64,000 bases of DNA. Source: Serinicoccus profundi (GTDB taxonomy: Bacteria; Actinomycetota; Actinomycetes; Actinomycetales; Dermatophilaceae). How positions within the stretch are numbered: position 1 is the stretch's first letter; the number at the start of each line of letters is the position of its first letter. Below the pieces are notes generated by a model. It did no database searches. It was given only the letters and a program-made list of their open reading frames with translations, and was not told the DNA's origin. The DNA lies in assembly GCF_008001015.1 (NCBI RefSeq), contig NZ_CP042862.1:3286001-3350000 (forward strand), given 5' to 3'. Below, one piece after another: positions 26,958-36,301 of this stretch. The position numbers and the translations under genes were made by a program.

Positions 26958-27542
26958 ATGACCCCCGACGCACGTGGACGGGCCTTCACCTCTGGCGACC
27001 AGGGAGTGCCGTGGTCGAGCGCTGCGGAGGTCGAGCAGTCGCGCGGCCTGTGGGACTCTGCGGCCAACCTCCTCGACAAGATCGCCACCGCGCTCCTCGA
27101 CGACGACCAGCCTCGCGCCCAGACCCTGGCGGCTCGCGCTGCGGCGCTGCCCTACGACGAGCGGGAGGAGATCTGGCCCGGGGTCTTCGTCGCAGGGCAG
27201 CAGATCTTCAACACCCTGACCGACGCCGTCGAGGAATGGCCGGTCGACGACTCCTCCTGGATCGGCATCGTCGAGGACATGGCGACCGAGTCCGAGCTGG
27301 CGTCGGTGGAGATGCGGCACGTGGCGGCGGTGCTGGCCCACACGGCCACGCTGGTCGAGCTCTCGGCGATCGAGAAGAAGCGGCTCGCCCGGCTGGCCGG
27401 CGACTCCGACCCCATGCTCATCCCGGCGCAGGAGATCTCCCCCGAGGAGCACGCCGGGTCGATCGTCGAGCTCGTCCGCATCGAGCAGCGGCTGGTCGAC
27501 CTGGTCGCCGAGCGGCTGGACGCGCTGGAGTCCGACGGCTGA
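26958..27542 (+). CDS. Hypothetical protein
   Basis: 194 residues, helical, acidic, no signal peptide or membrane segment. Conserved-looking blocks: SRGLWDSAANLLDKIATALLDDD, PYDEREEIWPGVFVAGQQIFN and IVELVRIEQRLVDLVAERLD. I do not recognise a family. ATG chosen at 26958; GTG/ATG codons further upstream belong to the divergent TfoX region. Divergent from tfoX and convergent with the methyltransferase gene. Confidence 0.7.
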   Translation: MTPDARGRAFTSGDQGVPWSSAAEVEQSRGLWDSAANLLDKIATALLDDDQPRAQTLAARAAALPYDEREEIWPGVFVAGQQIFNTLTDAVEEWPVDDSSWIGIVEDMATESELASVEMRHVAAVLAHTATLVELSAIEKKRLARLAGDSDPMLIPAQEISPEEHAGSIVELVRIEQRLVDLVAERLDALESDG

Positions 27543-27616
27543 GCGCACCGCGCGAGGAGTGCGGGTGACCACGCCTGGCAGGCCCGCGCCCGCAGCGCGA
27601 GCCGCCGCGAGCAGCG

Positions 27617-28228
27617 TCAGCGCCGGGCGAGGGCGAGGAAGACCGGGAAGGTCGTGCCGTTCTTGACGACGGTGCTGCAGTCGCCGACCCGGATGTCGAC
27701 GAAGCCCGCCTGCTCGAGCTGGGCCGCGAGGCCGTCGCGGTCGAAGCCGTCGTGGCCGTCGAAGTCGTGCAGGTGGGCGTGGAACGAGCCGTCCTCGCTG
27801 TCCAGGTCGGCCACCGCGAGCTGGCCGCCCGGCGCGAGCAGGCTCCGGAAGCCGGCCAGCACCGGCCCGAGGTCCTGGATGTGGTGCAGGACGAGACTCG
27901 TGACGATGAGGTCGAAGGTCTCCTGCGGCGGCGCCTGCTCGGTGAGGTCGAGGTCCCAGATCGTCGTGCTCGCGGGCAGGTCGCCGGACGCGACCTTGCT
28001 CCGCGCCACCTCGCGCATGCCCGAGGAGGTGTCGGCGAGGGTCACCGTCCCGACGAGCTCGGCGAGCGCCTGGCTCACCAGGCCGGTGCCGGCGCCGTAC
28101 TCCAGCAGCCGCTCGCGGCCGGTCAGCCCAGCCCGCGTGCGGATCGCGTCGGCGATCTCCTGCGCCCGGGCCTGCTTCTCCGGGTCGTCGTAGGTCGCCG
28201 AGATGCTGTCGAAGTGATGATCGCCCAC
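27617..28228 (-). CDS. Class I SAM-dependent methyltransferase
   Basis: 203 residues: motif I LLEYGAGTGLVSQAL (42-56), acidic ribose site TLADTSSGM, and the post-motif FDLIVTSLVLHHI. Resembles UbiE/COQ5-type small-molecule methyltransferases; substrate unknown. GTG start at 28228 with CACTCT (28235-28240) 6 nt upstream, so leaderless. The upstream DinB gene ends 24 bp away, so cotranscription is possible. Confidence 0.88.
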   Translation of the reverse strand: MGDHHFDSISATYDDPEKQARAQEIADAIRTRAGLTGRERLLEYGAGTGLVSQALAELVGTVTLADTSSGMREVARSKVASGDLPASTTIWDLDLTEQAPPQETFDLIVTSLVLHHIQDLGPVLAGFRSLLAPGGQLAVADLDSEDGSFHAHLHDFDGHDGFDRDGLAAQLEQAGFVDIRVGDCSTVVKNGTTFPVFLALARR

Positions 28229-28252
28229 GGGCCAAGAGTGACACGTCGCCGG

Positions 28253-28822
28253 TCAGCGCCAGACCTCTGGCGGCGACCAGTCCTCCGGCGGGTCCTCACC
28301 GACCCGGCCGTCGACCGCCTCCCGGAGCAGGTCCGCGTGACCGGTGTGGCGGGCATACTCCTCGAGGATGTCGAAGAGGATGCGGCGCAGGCTGACGTCC
28401 ACCCCGAAGGGCCTGCCCCAGGCGACGATCTGGCCCAGCCCCTCGGCGTCGATGACCTCCCGGTGGCGCTGGCGGGTGGCCGCGACCGTCTCGTCGTACC
28501 GGTCGAGCAGGTCTTGCACCGGGTCGTCCGCGGCGGTGCGGAAGTCCCAGTCGGGGTCGGCGTTCCAGTCGACCTCGGTCCACGGCGGCCCGAGCGGTGA
28601 GCCGTCGATGCGCTGCGTCGCGGCACTGCGCTCCACGCCCGTCAGGTGCTTGATCAGGCCGCCCAGCGTCAGCGACGAGGCGCCGACCCGGGCCGCGAGC
28701 CCCTCGTCGTCGAGCCCGTCGACCTTCCAGCGGAAGGTCATCCGCTGGCGGTCGAGCGCGCCGAGCAGGTGCTCGATCTCGTCTCCGGCGAGCGGCGGTT
28801 CCCAGGCGGGTGAGGTGTTCAT
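28253..28822 (-). CDS. DinB family protein (DUF664-type)
   Basis: 189 residues, four-helix DinB fold. Metal-site histidines expected at LGGLIKHLTGVER (about 58) and EEYARHTGHADLLRE (about 160-165, HxxxH). In actinobacteria this family includes mycothiol- or bacillithiol-dependent S-transferases; the actual reaction is unknown. TACCGT (28830-28835) lies 7 nt before the ATG. Confidence 0.87.
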   Translation of the reverse strand: MNTSPAWEPPLAGDEIEHLLGALDRQRMTFRWKVDGLDDEGLAARVGASSLTLGGLIKHLTGVERSAATQRIDGSPLGPPWTEVDWNADPDWDFRTAADDPVQDLLDRYDETVAATRQRHREVIDAEGLGQIVAWGRPFGVDVSLRRILFDILEEYARHTGHADLLREAVDGRVGEDPPEDWSPPEVWR

Positions 28823-28884
28823 GACCGCGACGGTAGCCCTCGTGGCGGACAGTGGACGTCCGCCACGAGGGGCCGCGCGTCAGG

Positions 28885-30099
28885 TCAGGCGACCATCCCG
28901 TGCGGGTCGATGACGAACTTCGTCGCCGCGCCCTGGTCGAACTCGGCGTAGCCGCGCGGGGCGTCGTCCAGGCTGATCGTCTGGGCGTTGACGGCCTTCG
29001 CGATCTGCGCCCGGTCGTGCAGGATCATGTTCATCAGCTGCCGGTTGTAGCGCTTCACCGGGCACTGGCCGGTGGTGAAGTGCTGCGACTTGGCCCAGCC
29101 GAGCCCGAGGCGCACCCCGAGCGTGCCCTCCTTGGCGGCGTCGTCGACGGCACCGGGGTCGCCGGTGACATACAGTCCGGGTATGCCGATCCCCCCGGCC
29201 GCGCGGGTGATCGTCATGGCGTCGTTGAGGACGGTGGCGGGCGCCTCGTCGGCACCCTCGCCGTGACCGCGGGCCTCGAAGCCCACCGCGTCGACGGCCG
29301 CGTCGACCTCCGGCTCTCCGACGATGGCCTCGATCTTGTCGACGAGAGCGCCGTCACTGGTCAGGTCGATCCCGACGCACCCGAAGCTCTCGGCCTGCGC
29401 CAACCGCTCGGTGTTCATGTCGCCCACCATGACCACGGCAGCGCCGAGGAGCTGCGCCGAGTGAGCGGCGGCCAGACCCACCGGACCGGCGCCGGCGACA
29501 TACACCGTCGATCCGGTCGTGACCCCGGCGGTGTAGGCGCCGTGGTAGCCCGTCGGGAAGATGTCGGAGAGCATCGTGAGATCCAGGATCTTCTCCAGGG
29601 CCTGGTCACGGTCGGGGAACTTCAGCAGGTTGAAGTCGGCGTAGGGGATCATGACGTACTCCGCCTGACCGCCGACCCAGCCGCCCATGTCGACGTAGCC
29701 GTAGGCCGCGCCGGCGCGGGCCGGGTTGACGTTGAGGCAGACGCCGGTGTGGCCCTCGTTGCACATCCGGCAGCGACCGCAGGCGATGTTGAAGGGCACC
29801 GAGCAGATGTCGCCCTCGTCGACGAAGAGCACGTCCTCACCCTTCTCCACGACCTCACCGGTGATCTCGTGGCCGAGGCTCTGCCCGACCGGGGCCGTGG
29901 TGCGGCCGCGGACCATGTGCTGGTCAGAGCCGCAGATGTTGGTCGTGACGAGCTTGAGGATGACGGCGTGCGGAGCCGCCTTGGCGATGCCGAAGTGGGT
30001 CGCTACCTCCCCGGGGATCTCCAGCGTGGGGTAGTCGACCGAGTCCACGGCCACCTCCCCCGGGCCGGTGTAGACGACGACGCGATTTCCTTGTGCCAT
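28885..30099 (-). CDS. fdhA: Formaldehyde dehydrogenase, glutathione-independent
   Basis: 404 residues, zinc-dependent medium-chain dehydrogenase that oxidises formaldehyde to formate with tightly bound NAD. Catalytic zinc: Cys56 (NICGSDQH) and His77/Glu78 (SLGHEITG). Structural zinc: Cys107, 110, 113, 121 (ACGRCRMCNEGHTGVC). NAD loop VAGAGPVGLAAA. The long insert around DAVGFEARGHG is the FdhA hallmark that buries NAD. Divergent from the M50 peptidase, with a 180-bp gap in which I see no clear operator. The formate-using FdhF locus nearby is broken. Confidence 0.94.
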   Translation of the reverse strand: MAQGNRVVVYTGPGEVAVDSVDYPTLEIPGEVATHFGIAKAAPHAVILKLVTTNICGSDQHMVRGRTTAPVGQSLGHEITGEVVEKGEDVLFVDEGDICSVPFNIACGRCRMCNEGHTGVCLNVNPARAGAAYGYVDMGGWVGGQAEYVMIPYADFNLLKFPDRDQALEKILDLTMLSDIFPTGYHGAYTAGVTTGSTVYVAGAGPVGLAAAHSAQLLGAAVVMVGDMNTERLAQAESFGCVGIDLTSDGALVDKIEAIVGEPEVDAAVDAVGFEARGHGEGADEAPATVLNDAMTITRAAGGIGIPGLYVTGDPGAVDDAAKEGTLGVRLGLGWAKSQHFTTGQCPVKRYNRQLMNMILHDRAQIAKAVNAQTISLDDAPRGYAEFDQGAATKFVIDPHGMVA

Positions 30100-30279
30100 G
30101 GCGCTCGACTCCTTCGTCTGCGACGGGCGGCGCCGGGTGGCGCCCCCGGTGCGACCAGGCGGCAGCCGTCAGGAGGGAAGGGATCGTCCTCGCGTGCGGC
30201 ATACCGCCCGCACTCCCTCCACCCTGGCGGTCGCGCGGACTCCCCGCAAGCGCACAGCCGAACCTGGCAGGCTCGTGCC

Positions 30280-30987
30280 GTGCTCCTCGACCTGTGGGAC
30301 CGTGCCACGACCACCCAGCCCGCGCTGGCGTGGCCGGTCGGCCTGCTCCTCGGCGTCGTGGCGCTGGTGCTCACCTGGAGCCCGTCGGGCTACCGCCTCG
30401 TGCGGCACCTCGTCACCCTCGTCCACGAGGCCGGCCACGCCCTGGTCGCGGCCCTCGCCGGACGACGGCTGACCGGGATCCAGCTGCACTCCGACACCTC
30501 CGGCGTGACCGTCTCCCGCGGGCGACCCCGCGGCGCCGGGATGGTCGCCACGGTGCTCGCCGGCTACCCCGCGCCGGCGGTCGTCGGGCTCGCCGGAGCC
30601 TTCCTGCTCGGGGCGGGGTATGCGGCCGGGGTGCTCTGGGCGCTCGTCCTCACCTGCGCGCTCATGCTCGTGCTCATCCGCAACCTCTACGGCCTGTGGG
30701 TCGTGCTCGCGACGGGCGCCAGCCTCGCCCTGCTGTCGTGGTCGGCGAGCGGCCAGGTGATCTCGGCTGCGGCATACCTCGTCGTCTGGTCGTTGCTGCT
30801 CGCCGCCCCGCGCTCGGTCGTCGAGCTGCAGCGGCAGCGTCGCCGTCGCGGCGAGCGGGGCAGCGACGTCGACCAGCTGGCGCGACTCACCCGGCTGCCG
30901 GCCGCGGTATGGATCGCGGTCTTCTGGCTCGTCTGTGCGGTCTGCCTCGTGCTCGGTGCGCGCGAGCTGACTCAGGGCCTGGGGTAG
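30280..30987 (+). CDS. M50 family metallopeptidase
   Basis: 235 residues, about six membrane helices. Active-site HEAGH (VTLVHEAGHALVAALAGR, about residues 49-53) sits in the first core helix, as in site-2-protease relatives, followed by a short beta-rich insert (LHSDTSGVTVSRG). Likely an intramembrane or membrane-bound protease of the SpoIVFB/YwmF-like short type. GTG start at 30280. Its stop overlaps that of the sulfotransferase gene by 16 bp, tail to tail. Confidence 0.88.
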   Translation: MLLDLWDRATTTQPALAWPVGLLLGVVALVLTWSPSGYRLVRHLVTLVHEAGHALVAALAGRRLTGIQLHSDTSGVTVSRGRPRGAGMVATVLAGYPAPAVVGLAGAFLLGAGYAAGVLWALVLTCALMLVLIRNLYGLWVVLATGASLALLSWSASGQVISAAAYLVVWSLLLAAPRSVVELQRQRRRRGERGSDVDQLARLTRLPAAVWIAVFWLVCAVCLVLGARELTQGLG

Positions 30988-31604
30988 TCGAAGGTGCTGA
31001 AGTCGCGCTTGTAGAACCGGCGGATCCGGCGCTTGGTCGCGGCCGAGATCTCGACGTCGCCGGAGCGTCGCGGGCCTGAGCTGCTGTCCTTGAACTGCTC
31101 CGGCCCACCCTCCAGGCCCAGGTCGTGGGCGTCGCTGAGGCGGCGCAGGCCCTCGGCGAGGCCGTCCTCGAGGCGGATGACCTCGCTGCCCGGCAGCAGG
31201 AACTCGTGCTGCGGGCGCAGGTGGTTGTCGTAGAGGTAGGGGTTGGCCCGGGACCGCTTGACCGAGGAGGCGAACCACGCGGAGACGGCGCGGGCGCCGA
31301 GCTCGACCTGCTCCTTCTTGCGGTGCCGCCAGACGTACTCCGAGCGCAGCCGCGCCACGGGCTCGCGCACCACGGTGAAGATGAGGTCGAAGCGCTCCAG
31401 GCGGAAGAGCTGCTCGAGCGGCTCGGCGTGCAGGTGCTGGGGGCCGCAGTACATCAGGTGGTTGAGCGTGCCCTTGCCGTACTTCGCGCTGAAGAAGCCC
31501 TGCTCCCAGCCGTTGGCGCGGAAGAGGTGCTCGACGGAGGTGCCGCCGGTCTTGGGCACGTGGACGAACAGCACGGACCGGCCGTCCTTGCGGTAGACGG
31601 GCAC
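30972..31604 (-). CDS. Sulfotransferase family 2 domain protein
   Basis: 210 residues. PAPS 5'-phosphosulfate loop FVHVPKTGGTSVEHLF (13-28) and 3'-phosphate region FTVVREPVARLRSEY are clear, so it should transfer sulfate from PAPS, probably to a glycan or other surface molecule. GTG start at 31604 with a GGAG RBS; in-frame sequence further upstream is not conserved. Single gene, with no glycan cluster adjacent. Confidence 0.88.
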   Translation of the reverse strand: MPVYRKDGRSVLFVHVPKTGGTSVEHLFRANGWEQGFFSAKYGKGTLNHLMYCGPQHLHAEPLEQLFRLERFDLIFTVVREPVARLRSEYVWRHRKKEQVELGARAVSAWFASSVKRSRANPYLYDNHLRPQHEFLLPGSEVIRLEDGLAEGLRRLSDAHDLGLEGGPEQFKDSSSGPRRSGDVEISAATKRRIRRFYKRDFSTFDYPRP

Positions 31605-31639
31605 GAGGGGTCTCCTCACGGGTGGGGGTCGGGCGGAGA

Positions 31640-32062
31640 TCAGGCTACGACGATCTCGAGCTCGAAGCCCTGCGCGTTCTCGAGGAAGAGCGCCGTGTGG
31701 TCGGGACCGCCGACGTGGGGATAGTCGTCGGCGAACAGCTCGGACCACCCGTGGTCACCGGCCTCGGCCCGTATGCCGTCCAGCTCGGAGCGCTCGTCCA
31801 CGCGCAGCGCGAGGTGGTTGAGGCCCGCGCGCAGACGGTCGTGCGGACCGGTCACCGCCGGCGACTCCTCCAGGACGACGTAGGCGCCACTGGGGTGACG
31901 CCATACCCTCCCCCGCGGCCAGGCGGGGTCGTGGTCGGCCGGCCAGCCCAGGCGCGGCAGCAGCCATTCGAAGGAGGCCTCCACCGCGGTCAGGTCGTCG
32001 GTCCAGAGCTCGATGTGGTGGACCGGGTTGGCGGCGGGGCCGGGCATATGGGTTGCCGTCAC
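31640..32062 (-). CDS. VOC family protein
   Basis: 140 residues: PVHHIELWTDDLTAVEASFEWLL then GRVWRHPSGAYVVLEES and, in the second half, GLNHLALRVDERSELDGI and HTALFLENAQGFELEIV. Glyoxalase/dioxygenase fold with candidate metal ligands His and Glu in each half. GTG start at 32062 overlaps the stop of the PspC gene (GTGA), so it is coupled to it; ATG 32047 is an alternative start. Substrate unknown. Confidence 0.85.
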   Translation of the reverse strand: MTATHMPGPAANPVHHIELWTDDLTAVEASFEWLLPRLGWPADHDPAWPRGRVWRHPSGAYVVLEESPAVTGPHDRLRAGLNHLALRVDERSELDGIRAEAGDHGWSELFADDYPHVGGPDHTALFLENAQGFELEIVVA

Positions 32063-32247
32063 TCGGCCGGCATGAGGATCCACAGCACGATGTAGGCCAG
32101 GACCTGCGGGCCGGGCAGCAGCATCGAGAGCACGAAGAGGATCCGGACCATGCCGGCGCTCATGTTGAAGCGGCGGGCCAGGCCGGCGCACACGCCGGCG
32201 ATGACGCGGTCGTTGCGGGGGCGGGCGAGGGCGGATGAGAGAGCCAT
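32059..32247 (-). CDS. PspC domain protein
   Basis: 62 residues: LARPRNDRVIAGVCAGLARRFNMSAGMVRILFVLSML is the PspC domain with one amphipathic/transmembrane helix and a second hydrophobic end (VLAYIVLWILMPAE). PspC-type proteins act at the membrane in envelope stress. TAGGTT (32254-32259) lies 6 nt before the ATG (leaderless). Translationally coupled to the VOC gene. Confidence 0.9.
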   Translation of the reverse strand: MALSSALARPRNDRVIAGVCAGLARRFNMSAGMVRILFVLSMLLPGPQVLAYIVLWILMPAE

Positions 32248-32310
32248 GGCCCCAACCTAGGCAGCCCGGCGCCGGGTGACCAGGCAGATCACCACCGGAG
32301 AGCAGTGGGG

Positions 32311-32784
32311 CTATCCCCCGTGCGGGGTCCACCGCGGGAGGGCGGCGAGCCGGGCGACCTCGTCCGTGGGCACCTCCTGCGCCTCGTTGGGGAAGCGCTC
32401 CGGCACCGCGTCGGTCACCCGGTAGACCCCGTCCGCGCGGTTCAACCACCGGTAGTCCACCAGCTCACGCCGCAGCGACGCGACGTCCTCGTGCGCCGTG
32501 GCGAGGATCGCGTTGACCTCGCGCTCGGCATACTCCCGGCCACGCTCGAAGCGTCGCAGCAGGTGCATCAGCACGGCGGCGCGCGGGCGCCGGCGGGTCG
32601 GGATCGACCGCAACCGGTCGCCGTCGAAGAAGGAGGCGACCGCCCGGTCGGCGGCCAGGTCGGTCTCGACGACGAGGGCGCGCGGCGGGCTGGCCAGCAG
32701 GGCCGCGCGGGCAGTCGTGTAGTTCTCGCCGGTGCGGGTCATGCGCTCGCGCACCCGGGCCTTGAGGTCGGCGTCGGTCGTCAT
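32311..32784 (-). CDS. DUF2087 domain protein
   Basis: 157 residues. C-terminal DUF2087: RRRPRAAVLMHLLRRFERGREYAEREVNAIL followed by DVASLRRELVDYRWLNRADG, a winged-helix-like fold. The N-terminal 60 residues (DLKARVRERMTRTGENYTTARAALL) are a separate helical piece. DNA binding is plausible but unproven. The 159-bp gap to the WYL gene upstream holds nothing I can name. Confidence 0.85.
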   Translation of the reverse strand: MTTDADLKARVRERMTRTGENYTTARAALLASPPRALVVETDLAADRAVASFFDGDRLRSIPTRRRPRAAVLMHLLRRFERGREYAEREVNAILATAHEDVASLRRELVDYRWLNRADGVYRVTDAVPERFPNEAQEVPTDEVARLAALPRWTPHGG

Positions 32785-32943
32785 CGTCCACTCACGTTCT
32801 CGCGGATCGCCCGCTCCAGCCCCGGCGCCGCGCAGTGTGCAGTGGGTATGCCGTCTGCCACCCCTCGAGGATCTGCTCCCCTTCGCCGTGAGGACCGGCG
32901 GGCTGGGCGCTGGTCGGGCTGGGCGTGCGGGCGACGCCGAGCA

Positions 32944-33916
32944 TCAGCATACCGACCCCGCGTGCGCCGCCAGACTCTCCCGGGCCACCGCGCGCATGAC
33001 GTCGCGCGCCTCCGGCGGGTCCAGCACCTCCACCCAGTCGCCGAAGCCCACGAAGATCCCGGCCAGCCCACGCAGCGAGCTGACCGGCGCGGTCAGGACG
33101 ACGTGGTCCGGTCCGTCGTCGCGCCGCTCGACGCTACCGAGGAGGACCATGGCCAGTTGCCGTCGGGCCAGATCGGCCTGGTCGCGCCGGACCCGGATCG
33201 TCACCGCCACGGCGGGACGGCTCTGCCAGGCCTTGCGCAACGCCTGCCAGGTGGCGAGCAGATCCAGGCTGGCCGGGCGGCGGGCCGGTTGGTCGAGGAC
33301 GCGCACGGTCTCGAAGCGGTCGACCCGATAGGTGTGCGGTGTGCCGCGGTGCGCGGCGACGAGGTACCACGCCTGCCCGCCCAGCACGAGCCCCCACGGG
33401 TCCAGCGTGCGTCGACCGCTCCACCCCGAGGAGGCCGCGCGATAGACGGCGCGCACCCGCCGGTCGGCCTCGACCGCCTCCAGCAGGTCCCGCAGCAACG
33501 CGGGGTGGTCGCGGCGCCCGGACCAACCCCCGGGGTCGATGACGATGCGCTCGAGCGTGCGGCCCACCTGCCCGGTCTGCGCCTCCGGGCATGCCGGTGG
33601 CGAGCTTGCGCAGCGCCGTCGTGTAGTCGCCGCCCATCCCCAGCGCCTCGGCCACCCCCGCTCCGCTGGCGACGAACAGCGCGCGTGACTCCGCGTCGGT
33701 GAGGTCCTCGGCGTCCGGTCGGTAGCCGGGCAGCAACGCATACCCACCACCCCGGCCGCGTTCGGCATACACCGGGACGCCGGCGAGCGAGAGGGCGTCG
33801 ACGTCCCGCATGACCGTGCGCGGGCTGACCTCGAGGCGGCGGGCGAGCTCGGTCGCGCTGAGCCGCCCGTGGGCGCGCAGCAGGCCGACAAGGCGCAGGA
33901 GCCGCTCGGTCCGCAT
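32944..33916 (-). pseudogene. YafY-type HTH/WYL transcriptional regulator, single frameshift
   Basis: ATG 33916 starts the HTH (ERLLRLVGLLRAHGRLSATELARRLEVSPRTVMRDV), running to LRKLATGMPG; the WYL part continues in another frame from PEAQTGQVGRTLERIVIDPGG through DPWGLVLGGQAWYLVAAHRG to ESLAAHAGSVC at 32944. The one-base change is near 33590 (span 973 nt). CATTCT (33923-33928) is 6 nt before the ATG. Divergent from the TIGR03086 gene, its probable target. Could be a sequencing error in an intact gene. Confidence 0.8.
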
Positions 33917-34020
33917 CGCCCCAGAATGGCAGCAAACAATGACATCTGATGTCAGGTATGCCGTTCGAGACTGGATCCGTCGAGGCGCCGACTCGGCGCC
34001 GAAGACGAAGGAGACCTCAG

Positions 34021-34602
34021 ATGACCGATCAGCCCGACCTGCGCCCCGCCCTCGCCCGCACCCAGGAGTGGGTCGCCCAGCTCGTCGAGGGGGTGACGCC
34101 GGACCGACTCACTGCGCCGACCAGTTGCGCGGGCTGGAGCGTGGGTGACCTCGTGGCGCACCTCATGGCCGTGGAGCACCGGATCCGCGTCCTGCCGGAG
34201 AAGGGGACCGTCGACGGCGAACCGGTCAGCCTCCCGCTGCCCCCGGGTGATCTGGGCGACGGCTTCCGCACGGAGGTGAGCCGGGCCCAGGCGGCCTGGG
34301 CCGACCACGCCGTGCTCGACCGCGAGCTGTCACCGCCGTGGGGCACGATGCCCGGGCGCGCCGTGCTCGGCGGCTACGTCCAGGAGCACCTGGTGCACGG
34401 GTGGGACCTCGCCACCGCGACCGGCCAGGACGGCGAGGCGCTGTCCGAGGTGGCGGAGCAGGTGCTGCCCATGGCCCAGGAGTTCGTCCCCGCGCACATC
34501 CGGGGCGAGGACTGGGTGCCCTTCGACGCCCCGGTCGAGCCGGCCGCCGACGCCGGGCCGACTGAGCGGCTGGCCAACTGGCTCGGCCGCACCACGCGCT
34601 GA
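34021..34602 (+). CDS. TIGR03086-family metal-binding protein (mycothiol-dependent DinB-like)
   Basis: 193 residues: SCAGWSVGDLVAHLMAVEHR (about 38-57) and GYVQEHLVHGWDLATATGQ (about 119-137) carry the metal-binding histidines of the maleylpyruvate-isomerase-like DinB group that uses mycothiol. RBS AAGGAG precedes ATG 34021. Divergent from a WYL regulator. Reaction unknown. Confidence 0.88.
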   Translation: MTDQPDLRPALARTQEWVAQLVEGVTPDRLTAPTSCAGWSVGDLVAHLMAVEHRIRVLPEKGTVDGEPVSLPLPPGDLGDGFRTEVSRAQAAWADHAVLDRELSPPWGTMPGRAVLGGYVQEHLVHGWDLATATGQDGEALSEVAEQVLPMAQEFVPAHIRGEDWVPFDAPVEPAADAGPTERLANWLGRTTR

Positions 34603-34603
34603 C

Positions 34604-34632
34604 GGCCCTCTGCCGACGGTGCGCCGAGGGCC
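34604..34632 (+). terminator. Terminator-like hairpin after the TIGR03086 gene
   Basis: GGCCCTC (34604-34610) pairs with GAGGGCC (34626-34632) around a 15-nt loop, starting 1-2 nt after the stop codon. No U-tract. The following 230 bp up to 34867 hold no gene I can support. Confidence 0.4.
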
Positions 34633-34867
34633 TCAGCGGGTCGCCCAACCCCGCCCGTCCCACGCGCCACCGGTTGCCAGGACATCGGTCTGTGCGCAGG
34701 GCGGATTCAGGAGATCACCCAGGCAGATCCGCACGACCTGGCACTGAGGTGCGCGTGGTGTTGGCGTGACCGGTCAGCGCCAATGCACGCTGGCCAAGGG
34801 AGCCGCGGGAGCCGACGTCACAGGGGCCGTGACCACCCGACCACCACAAAGAGGCGGCCGGCGCGCC

Positions 34868-36249
34868 TCAAGGTTTCGCCTGGCGGGAGCCGGTGTAGAC
34901 CCCGCGGAGCCGGAACCGCATACCCGGCTCGGCGAGCTCCTCGATCGCGTGCGCGGTCCAGCCGACGGTGCGCGCGCAGGCGAAGATCACCGACCCGGCG
35001 TCGCGCGGCAGGCCGTGCTGCAGGACGAGCAGCGCCAGGGCCGCGTCGATGTTGAGGACCCAGCCGCGTCGCTCGGTCAGCTCCTGCTCGAGCAGGGTCA
35101 CCGCCTCGCGGATCTCCGGCGAGCTCTCCGGGAGCAGCCGGTCGAGCAGCAGCTGGGCGCGCGGGTCGGCCTCGGTGTAGACCACGTGCCCGAACCCCGG
35201 CGGCGGTCCGGTCGCGAGCGCCACGTCGAGCGCAGCCCTGGGATCGTCGAGCGCGCCGCGCAGCCAGTCGACGGCGCGTACCGAGGCGCCGACGTGCAGC
35301 GGGCTGTCGGCGGCGGCGAGCCCGGCAAGAAGCGCGGAGTAGGGATCGCTGCCCGCGGACACCGCGACCCGGACGGCGGTCGTGGACACCGCCCAGGTCG
35401 TGGTCGGCGAGGAGGACGAGCGCGAGATCGAGCAGGTCGACGGGCAGGTCGAGGTATGCCGTGAGCGCGGCCGCCGTGGACGCAGCAGGGGCCTGGCGCT
35501 CGGAGCCGGCGGGCTCAGGGTCGAGGTCGCCGGACTGACCGTCGCCCTGCCCCCTGGACGAGACGCCGGGGTCGTGCTCCGGGTCTGGGCGTCCTCATCG
35601 GGAGGGAGCCGATCATCGCCGCGAGCGCCCGCGCACCGGCCCGGGCGAAGGCGTCGGGGCTGCGGTCGCGGCGACCCACGTCTGCCGAGCCGGCCAGCAG
35701 CACTGCGTGCTTGAACCGGTCGAGCACCGGGGTCCGGTCAGGCAGCGCGGCCATCACGGTCCGGATCGAGGCAGCCTCCGGGGCAACGCGCGAGTGCTGG
35801 CCACCTGCCCCACGCACTCCCGGGAGCGGCCGCACCTCCCGTGGTGGGCCGGAGGCACGCTCGCCCACCAGGTCGACGGGGATCCCGGTCAGCAGGTCGC
35901 GGACCTGCTCGAAGGTCCAGGCCCCCTCGCCTCGACCGGCCGTGTCCGTACCCTCCCCGGCAGGGCCTTCTCCGCCCACCAGGTCCCGCACGTCATGCCC
36001 GCGATAGGCGAGGCTGCCGGGCCCGAGCTGCGTGATCGCGGTCCGCACGTCGTCGCTCGTCGCCTGGCGTCGCCCGGCCCGCCCGCCCCGCGCCGCGACC
36101 GCCTGGACGTCGGCGAGCGCGAAGAGGCTGCCCGTCCCCGCCTCTCGGCGCACCGGCGTGAGTACTCCCCGGCTGACGTAGGCATACACCGTCTGCACCT
36201 TGACCCCGAGGTAGTCGGCCACCTGCCCGGTGCTCACCTCGTCCCTCAT
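34868..36249 (-). pseudogene. Citrate synthase with N-terminal MerR/BldC-like HTH, frameshifted
   Basis: ATG 36249 opens with a DNA-binding HTH (STGQVADYLGVKVQTVYAYVSRGVL, residues 5-30) fused to a citrate synthase domain (GPGSLAYRGHDVRDL and on). The frame reaches AAMIGSLP near 35600, a linker in a shifted frame contains TAYLDLPVDLLDLALVLLAD, and an extra G near 35390 separates this from STTAVRVAVSAGSDPYSALL to the end at 34868. Catalytic blocks remain: SPLHVGAS, GFGHVVYTE, LNIDAALALL (Asp kept). At least two shifts. Divergent from a second citrate synthase over tandem dyads it may itself bind. Confidence 0.8.
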
Positions 36250-36281
36250 GTTGACTCGATCAACGTTGACACCCGATCAAC
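36250..36281. promoter_or_regulatory. Two abutting GTTGA...TCAAC dyads between the citrate synthase genes
   Basis: GTTGA-N5-TCAAC (36250-36264) is followed without a gap by GTTGA-N7-TCAAC (36265-36281). The first begins 1 bp before the ATG of the HTH-citrate synthase and the second ends 20 bp before the other citrate synthase, so one protein bound here could control both. Confidence 0.6.
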
Positions 36282-36301
36282 CTTAGCGGCACCCTCGGCC
36301 C

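Noticed and set aside
28852-30279. Extension of the M50 protease far upstream in the same frame
   Set aside because: Everything before the GTG at 30280 is antisense of fdhA and not protein-like.
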